A stretch of DNA of 64,000 bases from Aliivibrio sifiae. GTDB lineage: Bacteria; Pseudomonadota; Gammaproteobacteria; Enterobacterales; Vibrionaceae. Positions 18,029 through 26,507 of this stretch are shown piece by piece. The notes under the pieces were generated by a model. It saw nothing but the letters and a program-made list of their open reading frames with translations. It was not told where the DNA came from and made no database searches. A program made the translations under genes and the position numbers. The stretch's first letter is position 1. Each line of letters starts with the position of its first letter. The DNA is taken from NCBI RefSeq assembly GCF_002954715.1, contig NZ_MSCP01000002.1, positions 244,143 through 308,142 of the forward strand, in the 5' to 3' direction.

Positions 18029-18385
18029 AGTGGACCTCGGCGGTGATGCGACAACAAGTAGGTTATCTTAAGAGGATAAAAGTAAGTAATCGGTTATGTA
18101 GGATGTGATCCACCTATAGTGAATATTGGTAATTTAGAGCTGCGAGGGTGAAATAATACTTGTCTGTGAAGCCCTGAATTTTATCTGTTCTAAATGTTGT
18201 TTATGTAGGGTTAGATCCTGCAAAAGGGATTGGTTTACTGTTTGTTTTTCAATAATACTGCCTTATCTGCCTCCTAAATTTCTAGTGAGATAGAAAAAGG
18301 TAGACCTACCAAGGCGCAGCTCTAATTACGATTAGTGATTCGTTTTATCGACTACATTTAAAGTTTTAAAGGTTAATAATCAATA
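18029..18385. other. Divergent promoter region between efflux operon and cti (357 bases)
   Basis: No gene is seen. Two short inverted repeats lie close together near the cti side: GGTAG-AC-CTACC at 18299-18310 and CTAAT-TACG-ATTAG at 18322-18335. They could bind a shared regulator of the two divergent units, for example the LysR protein encoded after cti, but this is unproven. Confidence 0.45.
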
Positions 18386-20782
18386 ATGCATCAATATTCT
18401 TTCAAGATTTTTAGACGCGCAACAATAATCACTTTTGTCGTCATTTTTTCAGGTTGTGCTACTTATCTTGGTTTGAACTATGACTATTTATACGGGAAAC
18501 AAGAACCACAGCCTCGCATAGTAGCAGCTACCGATGTACAAGCTGAACACTATACCAATGACATTAAGCCTATTATTGATAACCGATGTGTTGTTTGTCA
18601 TGCTTGCTATGATGCACCTTGTCAGCTAAAGATGTCATCAGCTGAAGGCATCGATAGAGGGGCTAATAAAGATAAAGTATATGAAGGGACACGGTTATTA
18701 GCCGCAAAAACAACGCGTATGTTTATCGATGCTCAAACAACCGATGAATGGCGTAAGAAAGGCTTTACCCCAGTATTGAATGAACGATTGCAATCTCCTG
18801 AAGCCAATACACAAGCTGGGGTTATTGCCCGAATGCTTACCTTAAAGAAAAACCATCCTTTACCTAATGAACAAATCCTTGACGACTCGTGGGATTTTTC
18901 TATCGATCGAGATCAGCAGTGCCCAACGATTGAAGAAATGAGCACCTATGAAGATAAGTACCCTGAATGGGGAATGCCTTATGGTTTACCGCAAATATCA
19001 GACCGTGAAAATGATACTTTGATGCAATGGGTTTCTTCAGGAGCACCCATGACATCGGTCGCATCTCCTGCAAGCAATGAACTTGCCGAGGTGAACAAAT
19101 GGGAAGCATTCTTAAACCTACCTTCATTAAAACAGCAGCTAACGAGTCGTTATATATTTGAACATTTGTTTGTGTCACATCTATATTTTGATACTGAAGA
19201 TATACGTCAGCAAGGCACTCCGACTTTTTTTAAATTGGTAAGATCGAAAACAGCGCCCGGAGAGCCTATTGATATCATTGCAACACGTCGACCTTATGAT
19301 GATCCAAAGGTCGATAGTTTTTATTACCGATTAGAACAAGTCCGTGAAACCATTGTAGATAAAACACATATGCCATACGCGCTCAGTGATGAAAAGCTTG
19401 ATCGTATAAAATCATTATTTATTGAACCTGATTATACTGTTACAGCGTTACCAAGCTATGAGCCAACAGTGGCTGCAAATCCGTTGATGGCTTTTAATGA
19501 ATTACCAGTAGAAGCACGTTATAAATTCATGCTTGATGACGCACAAAATACGATTATGGCATTTATAAAAGGCCCAGTATGTAGAGGGCAACTTGCTCTT
19601 GATGTCATTAACGATCACTTTTGGGTATTTTTTGTTGATCCAGATCTTCCTCATCTTTCTCAATCAAATGAATTTTATCGCTCACAGGCTAAGAACCTTA
19701 CTCTTCCTGCTGAGAGGGAAAGTAATACGTTACGTCCGATTAGTAATTGGATTCATTATGCTAAACAACAAGGGCGCTTTCTTCGTAATAAGAACGCATT
19801 TATGGATGAACAGCTTGAAAATAATGAGCACTTAACAACTAAGCTGATTTGGGATGGTAATGGTAGCAATACGAATGCGAGCTTAACTATATTCCGTCAT
19901 TTCGATAACGCATCTGTAGTTCAAGGCTTAATTGGCGAACAACCTAAAACGGCTTGGGTTGTCAGTTATTCATTATTAGAACGCATTCATTATTTACTTG
20001 TCGCTGGTTATGATGTTTATGGTAATTTTGGACATCAATTAATTACACGTATGTATATGGATCTTCTACGTATGGAAGGTGAATCAAATTTCTTAGCGCT
20101 TTTACCAACAAAAAACCGCGAGGAAGAATTTGCAGACTGGTATCAAGATGCAAATCTACATTTAGCTGAATATCTTGAAGGTGATGTAAATGAATTTGAT
20201 AAGCCAACAGAGGTTATTTATAAGACAGACAACCCGAAAAAAGAATTATTACAAATGCTCAAGCAGCGTGTTGAAAAGGTAATGCCATCTCGTTATCTGC
20301 TTGAATCAAGTAAACTATCAAAAGAAAGTGAAAAGTATCTTCTAAAAATCAATCAGGTACATGGGGAGAGTGCATCTATTTTTCCTGAACTTACTTTTAT
20401 TATGGTGGAACCTAAAGATCGTTCTCTAGATCCCCAGCTTTTTACTTTAGTAAGAAATAGTGCGCATAAAAACATATCTAGCTTGTTTGATGAGGAATCA
20501 AATCGGGTATATGAACGCGATACAATGACTCTGGTTAATGGCCTACTTGGTAGTTACCCTAACGCTTTTTGGCGAACAAAAGAAAGTGAACTTCCAGCCT
20601 TGGCTGAACAAGTATTAAAAGTGAAATCAGATGATGATTATAAAAGGTTATTAGATAACTATGGCGTTCGTAGAACAGATCCTGCGTTTTGGTCATTCAG
20701 TGATGCCTTGATAAAACAATACAAAAAGAATCACCCTATAAATGCGGGGGTATTAGATTATAATCGATTTCAAAATAGATAG
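18386..20782 (+). CDS. cti: Fatty acid cis/trans isomerase
   Basis: A 798-residue periplasmic haemoprotein that converts cis-unsaturated membrane fatty acids to trans, stiffening the membrane under solvent or heat stress. The N-terminus is a signal sequence ending in a possible lipobox (IFSGC). The c-type haem site CVVCH is near residues 68-72, as in Pseudomonas Cti, whose length is similar. Vibrios including psychrophilic relatives carry Cti. It is divergent from an exporter of the aromatic-acid type and followed by a LysR gene. Confidence 0.93.
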   Translation: MHQYSFKIFRRATIITFVVIFSGCATYLGLNYDYLYGKQEPQPRIVAATDVQAEHYTNDIKPIIDNRCVVCHACYDAPCQLKMSSAEGIDRGANKDKVYEGTRLLAAKTTRMFIDAQTTDEWRKKGFTPVLNERLQSPEANTQAGVIARMLTLKKNHPLPNEQILDDSWDFSIDRDQQCPTIEEMSTYEDKYPEWGMPYGLPQISDRENDTLMQWVSSGAPMTSVASPASNELAEVNKWEAFLNLPSLKQQLTSRYIFEHLFVSHLYFDTEDIRQQGTPTFFKLVRSKTAPGEPIDIIATRRPYDDPKVDSFYYRLEQVRETIVDKTHMPYALSDEKLDRIKSLFIEPDYTVTALPSYEPTVAANPLMAFNELPVEARYKFMLDDAQNTIMAFIKGPVCRGQLALDVINDHFWVFFVDPDLPHLSQSNEFYRSQAKNLTLPAERESNTLRPISNWIHYAKQQGRFLRNKNAFMDEQLENNEHLTTKLIWDGNGSNTNASLTIFRHFDNASVVQGLIGEQPKTAWVVSYSLLERIHYLLVAGYDVYGNFGHQLITRMYMDLLRMEGESNFLALLPTKNREEEFADWYQDANLHLAEYLEGDVNEFDKPTEVIYKTDNPKKELLQMLKQRVEKVMPSRYLLESSKLSKESEKYLLKINQVHGESASIFPELTFIMVEPKDRSLDPQLFTLVRNSAHKNISSLFDEESNRVYERDTMTLVNGLLGSYPNAFWRTKESELPALAEQVLKVKSDDDYKRLLDNYGVRRTDPAFWSFSDALIKQYKKNHPINAGVLDYNRFQNR

Positions 20783-20952
20783 GTTGGCTATTCTTAATAG
20801 TAAAATTTAATAGTTTGTTGGATACATGATAAGGCTCTTTGCTACTAAATTAGTTTAGTTTTGAGGAGCTCATACATATTATGACTTTCACTAGCTGTAT
20901 AGTTCGTATTCATGTTATTTTTGATTTATTACTCCAGTGAATGAGAAATAAT

Positions 20953-21849
20953 ATGAATTTTAGTATTGAACAGCTTTTAGCCTTTGTTACGGTGTATGAG
21001 CAGCTGTCATTTAGTAAAGCTGCCGTCAAACTCAATAAACATCGAACGACTATGGGCCAGGTCATCACTAATCTGGAGGACCAATTGGCTCTTACTCTTT
21101 TTGAACGAGTTGGTCGTTCGGTAGAACCGACAGAAGATGCATATATTCTCTACCGATATGCAAAGCAAATTATCGAGCAAGCAAGAGTGTTTGATAAAAT
21201 GGCACTGAGTCTCTCCTCTGGTGGTTTAGAGCGTATTGTTATTGCTTACCCAAGCTTTGTTCCTCACCAAGCTCTTTATCTTATTCGTCAGCAGTTAGTA
21301 CAAGATTTCCCAACGATGTCTGTGGAATTTATTGTTCGTGATCGTGCGACGATTAAAAAAGGTATTTTCGACGGTTCTATTCATTTTGGATTGGCTAATA
21401 TTCACGAAAGTAGTGCTATACATAGTATGGATTCAACTTTTTTGGGGCATGTTGAGTTTCTCCCTTATGTTCAAACTGGTGGTAAATTAGCAAAAATGGA
21501 TAAGAATGCTATTTATGATGCCTTGCAAATAGAGCGTCAGCTAATATTAAAATCATTGGTTGATGAAGGGCTAGGTGACAAGTTTTTATTTTCTGCCAGT
21601 AATGAACAAATTGATCAGCTTGCTTTACTGATAAAAATGATTAAAGAAGGGATCGGCTGGGCGTGGTTACCTAAGGTTTTACCTGATTCTCAATCTTCTA
21701 TTGAAGGAATATCGCCACTCAATCTGGATGCCATGATTAATGGGATTAAATTGCCAATATCGCTGTGGTGCCCTCATGCAAAAAACATCAAGGATATTAA
21801 AGTATCTATTATTAAAGCCATTAAAGCACATATTCAAGATTATAAATAA
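20953..21849 (+). CDS. LysR-family transcriptional regulator
   Basis: A LysR-type regulator of about 298 residues. The N-terminal HTH reads FSKAAVKLNKHRTTMGQVIT with LEDQLALTLFERVGRSVEPT; the effector domain follows. I place the start at the ATG at 20953 because GAGA lies 6 bases before it and MNFSIEQLLAF is the usual family start; an in-frame ATG at 20941 would add four residues. It may regulate cti or the efflux module, which is positional inference only. Confidence 0.9.
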   Translation: MNFSIEQLLAFVTVYEQLSFSKAAVKLNKHRTTMGQVITNLEDQLALTLFERVGRSVEPTEDAYILYRYAKQIIEQARVFDKMALSLSSGGLERIVIAYPSFVPHQALYLIRQQLVQDFPTMSVEFIVRDRATIKKGIFDGSIHFGLANIHESSAIHSMDSTFLGHVEFLPYVQTGGKLAKMDKNAIYDALQIERQLILKSLVDEGLGDKFLFSASNEQIDQLALLIKMIKEGIGWAWLPKVLPDSQSSIEGISPLNLDAMINGIKLPISLWCPHAKNIKDIKVSIIKAIKAHIQDYK

Positions 21850-21907
21850 AAAATTGCTGTAAGAGTAGAGTGATAAAATAACGATTTATAATTGATTCAT
21901 TGTTATT

Positions 21908-21976
21908 ACGCAGCCAAAAAATAAATAGTCTCTTACTTTAATTGTGGTAAGAATTTATATTATTAGATGGCTGCGT
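21908..21976. repeat. 69-base nested inverted repeat between convergent genes
   Basis: Outer arms ACGCAGCC (21908-21915) and GGCTGCGT (21969-21976) enclose inner arms CTTAC and GTAAG. A T-rich run follows on the plus strand (near 21985). It lies between two convergent genes, so a bidirectional terminator or a small palindromic element is possible. Confidence 0.5.
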
Positions 21977-21993
21977 CTGATTAGTTTTTTAGT

Positions 21994-22914
21994 TTAAAAG
22001 ATAAATTGGTATAAGTAACCAGCACCTACTGCCATACCTAGAATTACCACTAAGAACGCCGCAATCATTTGGTTTTTGAAGATAGATTTAAGTAAAATTA
22101 CTTCAGTCAAACTTGCGCCGGCACTACCAATGATTAACGCCATGACTGCACCAAGACTCATTCCTTTTGCTGCTAATGCCGCACTTAGTGGAATTACCGC
22201 TTCAGCTCGAATATACAGTGGAATACCAATCACGGCTGCGACTGGAATGGCAAATGGGTTATCTTCACTTGCAATTCTTGCGACAAACTCAGTAGGCATG
22301 AAACCATAAATCATTGAACCAAGAGCGATACCACCAATTAAGTAAGGTAATACTTTTTTGAAGTCAGCCCATGTGCTTTTCCAAATTTTCATCCACTTAC
22401 TTTGTGGCGCTTTTTTCGCTCCGCCACAGGTTGACCCACAACCTTTTGATTCTGGTTCTATATATGCTGTTTCTTTCACGTATTTTTCAAAGCCCAGTTT
22501 TTCTAAGGTGTAACCAGCAATAATTGATACACCCATTGCAATTGCAAAGTAGAACACAGTTACTTTAAGACCAAAGGTGACAGCGAATAGTCCAATAATT
22601 ATTGGGTTTAATAGTGGACTTGCAAATAAGAACACCATCATGGTACCGAAACCGGCTTTAGCTCGCAGTAGACCTTTCAAAAAAGGAATGGTTGAGCATG
22701 AGCAAAACGGCGTAATAGCACCAAGTAAACCGGCAACAATATAGCCTCGGCCATTTTTTCCACTCAGAATGCTTTGGATCTTCGCTGGTGGAATGTATTC
22801 CTGTAAGACGCCAACAAGGTAGCTAATTAATAGGAACAATACGGTTAATTCAGCCGCTAAGAAAGCGAACATATTTAAGGTGTCCATCACCATGTCTTGT
22901 GTAATTGTAAACAT
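21994..22914 (-). CDS. Permease of the ArsP_1 / DUF318 superfamily, thiol-motif metal efflux type
   Basis: A 306-residue inner-membrane protein with about eight helices. The core motif TPFCSCSTIPFLKGL (Cys near 69 and 71) and a cysteine-rich cytoplasmic loop (GCGSTCGG near 157-164) mark the permease group that includes ArsP-like and SO_0444-like metal exporters. It is divergent from an ArsR-type repressor gene with two matching operator repeats between them. It probably exports a soft metal or metalloid, with the actual ion unknown. Confidence 0.88.
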   Translation of the reverse strand: MFTITQDMVMDTLNMFAFLAAELTVLFLLISYLVGVLQEYIPPAKIQSILSGKNGRGYIVAGLLGAITPFCSCSTIPFLKGLLRAKAGFGTMMVFLFASPLLNPIIIGLFAVTFGLKVTVFYFAIAMGVSIIAGYTLEKLGFEKYVKETAYIEPESKGCGSTCGGAKKAPQSKWMKIWKSTWADFKKVLPYLIGGIALGSMIYGFMPTEFVARIASEDNPFAIPVAAVIGIPLYIRAEAVIPLSAALAAKGMSLGAVMALIIGSAGASLTEVILLKSIFKNQMIAAFLVVILGMAVGAGYLYQFIF

Positions 22915-22930
22915 AATTCAAATCTCTATA

Positions 22931-22952
22931 TTTCTGGAATAATCGAAATATA
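22931..22952. promoter_or_regulatory. Candidate ArsR operator, copy 1
   Basis: A 22-base element, with ATTTC and GAAAT dyad ends, repeated 49 bases away with only three or so differences. It lies just before the permease start, the expected place for a repressor site. Confidence 0.65.
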
Positions 22953-22979
22953 CTCGTAAGAATTAGCATGATCAAGTTA

Positions 22980-23001
22980 TTTCTAGTATTATCGAAATAT
23001 A
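22980..23001. promoter_or_regulatory. Candidate ArsR operator, copy 2
   Basis: Second copy of the ATTTC...GAAAT element, about 20 bases before the arsR-type start codon. One copy per divergent promoter suggests joint control and autoregulation. Confidence 0.65.
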
Positions 23002-23020
23002 AATTTAAGAGGGAATAAGC

Positions 23021-23326
23021 ATGGACATTGAAATTGTTGCTAAAGCACTGAAAGAACTAGGGCATCCCACTCGTTTAGCTATTTATAAAAGCGTAGTAAG
23101 AGCGGGTTATCAAGGCATCGCTGTTGGTGGGCTTCAAGAAAAATTGGATATTCCGGGTTCTACATTGTCTCATCATGTGTCAGGTTTGGCTTCTGCTGGG
23201 TTAATTTCTCAACGCCGTGAAGGACGCACTCTGTTTTGTGTGGCTGAATATGAGAAACTGGCGTCAGTGATTGGCTTTTTGCAAGACGAATGTTGTTTTG
23301 ATGAAACGTGTGGTAACGAGGATTAA
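23021..23326 (+). CDS. ArsR-family metal-responsive repressor
   Basis: A 101-residue winged-helix repressor. The DNA-recognition part reads STLSHHVSGLASAGLI followed by the wing QRREGRTLF. The C-terminal tail carries Cys91, Cys92 and Cys97 (DECCFDETCG), plus one Cys near 73, a likely thiol metal site. It should repress itself and the divergent permease until metal binds. It is followed four bases later by ogt, with which it is probably co-transcribed. Confidence 0.92.
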   Translation: MDIEIVAKALKELGHPTRLAIYKSVVRAGYQGIAVGGLQEKLDIPGSTLSHHVSGLASAGLISQRREGRTLFCVAEYEKLASVIGFLQDECCFDETCGNED

Positions 23327-23330
23327 TGAA

Positions 23331-23804
23331 ATGAATGTTTATACTCAATTTGAAAGTCCAATAGGGACGATTACGGTTAATGGCAATGACGATGGCTTGT
23401 TGGGCGTTTGGTATGAGAGTCATGCTAGGGATCTGAATGATTTTGGAGCACAGGCAGATGATCACCCTATATTGAAATTAACCGTCACTCAGTTACGAGA
23501 ATATTTTAATGGTGAACGTTGTGAGTTTTCTATCCCATTAGCGGCGAATGGCACTGAGTTTCAAAATAAAGTATGGCAAGCACTAACTACCATACCTTAT
23601 GGTGAAACCTGGTGTTATAAAGATCTTGCTATTGCGGTAGGGAACCCAAAAGCCTCTCAAGCAGTTGGCGGCGCTAATGGTAAAAATCCAATTTCAATTA
23701 TTGTTCCATGCCATCGTGTGATTGGTAAAAATGGTAGCTTAACTGGCTATGCTGGTGGAGTTGATATTAAGCAAGCATTATTGGAGTTAGAGGCGAAATC
23801 GTAA
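23331..23804 (+). CDS. ogt: Methylated-DNA--protein-cysteine S-methyltransferase
   Basis: A 157-residue suicide repair protein that takes methyl groups from O6-methylguanine. The acceptor Cys is in IIVPCHRVIG (Cys127), with the usual downstream GSLTGYAGG. The start is set at 23331 because GAGGA lies 8 bases before it; an upstream in-frame ATG (23271) lies inside the arsR gene. Its coupling to a metal repressor is unusual. It converges on the LacI-type gene with only 14 bases between stops. Confidence 0.93.
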   Translation: MNVYTQFESPIGTITVNGNDDGLLGVWYESHARDLNDFGAQADDHPILKLTVTQLREYFNGERCEFSIPLAANGTEFQNKVWQALTTIPYGETWCYKDLAIAVGNPKASQAVGGANGKNPISIIVPCHRVIGKNGSLTGYAGGVDIKQALLELEAKS

Positions 23805-23818
23805 ATAAAATAGATCAC

Positions 23819-24838
23819 TTACTCTGTCTCTTCTTTGAGGATCTCATTAGGGCGATCTTGTAGCGTTATCATTGGAGAAGATCGCAATACTAATGTGGGC
23901 TCTAATAAGTGCTCTAATGATTTCTTGGCCCCATTCTGTTCTATATATTCGCCTTTAAGAGCATCAAGCATTAATTCAAAGCCACGAAGGGCAATTTGAT
24001 GCATCGGTTGGTGAACACTAGAAAAGCCGAATGATTGTGCAATAAAGGTGTCATCAAAACCAACAACCTCAACGAGCTTACCCATATTAGTATTAGTGAG
24101 TAGGCTATATAAATGGCTAGCAGATATATCATCAGAGCAGAAGATAGCTTCTAATGGTGTGACAGAATCCAGTATTTGCTCTTGTACGAAATTTTTTAGA
24201 GATTCAGTCGTATAAGGAGTAAGAATATACTCGGCATTCAGCGCTCTATTTTTGCTTAATAAAGTGTTTTTGAAGCCAATAAATCGGTCTGATTGTTGGC
24301 TGGTACTGCCAATAAACCCAATGCGTTGATGACCTTGTTTGATAAAGTGTTGAGCTACTAAGTTGCCACCATGCTTATGGTGCGTTCCAATGCTCAAGCA
24401 GAGTGGTGAAGTTACCGTTAATAGAATAATAGGAAAGGAAGCGTTCTGAAGAGGACGAATATGTTGATCTCTTAACGAGCGAGGAATAAGAAATACCCCA
24501 TCCACATTATGATGTTTACACTCCTCTAAAAAAGTCTGCTCAAGCTTTAAATTATTACGACTATTGAACAACAGAATACTGCGCCCGTGCTTATAAGCTT
24601 CCTCTTCTAATACATCAATCAATTTAGCGAAAAACGGATTACTCATATTACGTACAATCACACCAAATAGCTTGGTTGCTTTCTTTTTCTTAGGCTCTGG
24701 TTTTTGGTAATTAAATTTAGCAATAGCAGCTTCTACTGAGTGTCGTGCGGCGTCAGATACCTTGCCATTGTTATTGATCACTCTTGATACCGTAGCGATA
24801 GAAACGCCTGAATATTTTGCAATGTCTCTGATGGTCAT
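23819..24838 (-). CDS. scrR: LacI-family transcriptional regulator, probable sucrose repressor
   Basis: A 339-residue repressor. Residues 1-50 contain the LacI helix-turn-helix and hinge (TIRDIAKYSGVSIATVSRV), followed by a ribose-binding-protein-like sensor domain. It is divergent from scrB, scrA and scrK, as ScrR is in other enteric and Vibrio sucrose loci, so it very probably represses them and responds to fructose or fructose-phosphate. A dyad in the 186-base gap is a good operator candidate. Confidence 0.88.
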   Translation of the reverse strand: MTIRDIAKYSGVSIATVSRVINNNGKVSDAARHSVEAAIAKFNYQKPEPKKKKATKLFGVIVRNMSNPFFAKLIDVLEEEAYKHGRSILLFNSRNNLKLEQTFLEECKHHNVDGVFLIPRSLRDQHIRPLQNASFPIILLTVTSPLCLSIGTHHKHGGNLVAQHFIKQGHQRIGFIGSTSQQSDRFIGFKNTLLSKNRALNAEYILTPYTTESLKNFVQEQILDSVTPLEAIFCSDDISASHLYSLLTNTNMGKLVEVVGFDDTFIAQSFGFSSVHQPMHQIALRGFELMLDALKGEYIEQNGAKKSLEHLLEPTLVLRSSPMITLQDRPNEILKEETE

Positions 24839-24891
24839 TTTCTATCTCTTGAAAGGCGATTTGGTGGTGGCGCTCATCATACGATTATTTG

Positions 24892-24913
24892 TGTAACAAG
24901 TTTTTGTGTTACA
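24892..24913. promoter_or_regulatory. Candidate operator of the sucrose repressor
   Basis: TGTAACA (24892-24898) and TGTTACA (24907-24913) form a perfect 7-base dyad with an 8-base spacer between the divergent repressor and scrB genes. The half-site TAAC resembles LacI-family sites, though the spacer is longer than usual. Confidence 0.5.
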
Positions 24914-24918
24914 TCACA
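24903..24918. promoter_or_regulatory. Possible CRP site of the sucrose operon
   Basis: TTTGT-N6-TCACA has a perfect right half and a poor left half against TGTGA-N6-TCACA. It overlaps the putative repressor dyad, which would let activator and repressor compete. Confidence 0.35.
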
Positions 24919-25024
24919 TAAATTTAGTCAATATGCGTAAATGATAACTTACTTATCTATTGGGTCTTGTTTATAGTTTCTAAAGTGAAGATGAGACTCT
25001 ATTATCAACTCAACAAGTTAATGA

Positions 25025-26497
25025 TTGGGTATCACCGTGGATTTAGATAAATATAAAACGATTAACGCTGCAACGAAGCAAGACAGTGAAAAGTTTAATG
25101 CTATTCGTTGCAATACAGTATATCGACCACAATTACATATTACGCCACCGCATGGATTATTAAATGACCCAAATGGATTTTGTTATTTTAATGGTGAGTA
25201 TCATTTATTTTATCAGTGGTATCCATTTGGTACTTTTCACGGAATGAAACATTGGATGCATTTAACATCGAGTGATTTATATTCTTGGAATGAACATGGA
25301 AGTAAAATAACTCCAGTAGACAAATACGAGTCACATGGTGCTTATTCTGGAGCGGCTTTTGTTGAGGATGGTTCTGCGTATTTATTCTATACAGGTAATG
25401 TAAAAAATGGCGAAGAGCGTGATGCAAATCAGTGCGTCGCTATTTTAGGTAAAGATAATCAAGTGACAAAATCAGAACATAACCCAATTATAAAATCGTT
25501 CCCTAAAGGATATACAGGTCATGTAAGAGATCCCAAAATCATTAAAGACGGTGATGTTTATTACATGCTGCTTGGCGCTCAAAGAGAGGCCGATCTAAAA
25601 GGTTCTATTATTGTTTATAGCTCTGATAATTTGCTTGAGTGGGCATTGAAAGGGAAGTTATCCATTGATATTGGTGCTGATTTTAATGACGCCTATATGT
25701 TTGAATGCCCTGATTTACTAGAGGTCGATGGTCAAGATGTACTTATCTTTTCTCCACAAGGGATTTCACCAAAGCAAGAGCGATTCCAGAACCGTTATAA
25801 CGTGGTGTATTGCATTGGTCGGATTGATTGGGCATCACTAACGTTTACTGTAACTCATTGGGATGAACTTGATCGAGGGTTTGATTTTTACGCTCCACAA
25901 ACCATGAACAACAACCCAAATGAGCCAACATTAATCGCATGGGCGGGAACGGATGGTGATTTACCATCAGAGCAATACGGTTGGGTTAATTGCTTAACCG
26001 CACCAAGAAAACTGTCGATTAAAGAGAATAAGCTATACCAAGAATTAAAACCGATTAATGAGACTAAACTGAATTCGGTATTAGTAAATTTAAATATAAA
26101 GACTGAGAGAATAATTAAATTAGAGTCATTGTCCTTTTTATTAGATATTGATTTTAGCCAAGCTGAAAATATAGCAGTGGTTATTTTTGACGACTTTAAT
26201 AATGAGTTTTTATTTACGGTTGATAATGAAAGTAAACAACTAACACTAGACAGATCAAATTATGATCATAATGAAAAAGAGTATGAATTTGGATCAATTC
26301 GTTCTTGTTCATTAACTGAAAAAAGTAAAAATCTGACATTATTTTGTGATCAAAGCATTGTCGAAATATTTTCAGACCAAGGACGTAATGTATTTACGTC
26401 ACTGTTTTTCCCATCAAAAGGAAACCAATACTTAAAAATAACTTTTGATGAGCCTGCTGAAATAAAAGCAACCCTACAATATGTGAATGGAATTTAG
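25025..26497 (+). CDS. scrB: Sucrose-6-phosphate hydrolase (GH32)
   Basis: A GH32 enzyme of up to 490 residues that cleaves sucrose 6-phosphate, delivered by the PTS, to glucose 6-phosphate and fructose. The three catalytic motifs are visible: LLNDPNG (nucleophile Asp near 48), GHVRDP (near 168) and FECPDLL (acid/base Glu near 227), then a beta-sandwich C-terminal domain. No signal peptide, fitting a cytoplasmic enzyme. The start is uncertain: no good ATG exists, TTG at 25025 and GTG at 25037 are both possible. It heads the scrBAK unit. Confidence 0.93.
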   Translation: MGITVDLDKYKTINAATKQDSEKFNAIRCNTVYRPQLHITPPHGLLNDPNGFCYFNGEYHLFYQWYPFGTFHGMKHWMHLTSSDLYSWNEHGSKITPVDKYESHGAYSGAAFVEDGSAYLFYTGNVKNGEERDANQCVAILGKDNQVTKSEHNPIIKSFPKGYTGHVRDPKIIKDGDVYYMLLGAQREADLKGSIIVYSSDNLLEWALKGKLSIDIGADFNDAYMFECPDLLEVDGQDVLIFSPQGISPKQERFQNRYNVVYCIGRIDWASLTFTVTHWDELDRGFDFYAPQTMNNNPNEPTLIAWAGTDGDLPSEQYGWVNCLTAPRKLSIKENKLYQELKPINETKLNSVLVNLNIKTERIIKLESLSFLLDIDFSQAENIAVVIFDDFNNEFLFTVDNESKQLTLDRSNYDHNEKEYEFGSIRSCSLTEKSKNLTLFCDQSIVEIFSDQGRNVFTSLFFPSKGNQYLKITFDEPAEIKATLQYVNGI

Positions 26498-26507
26498 GTA
26501 TAACACT

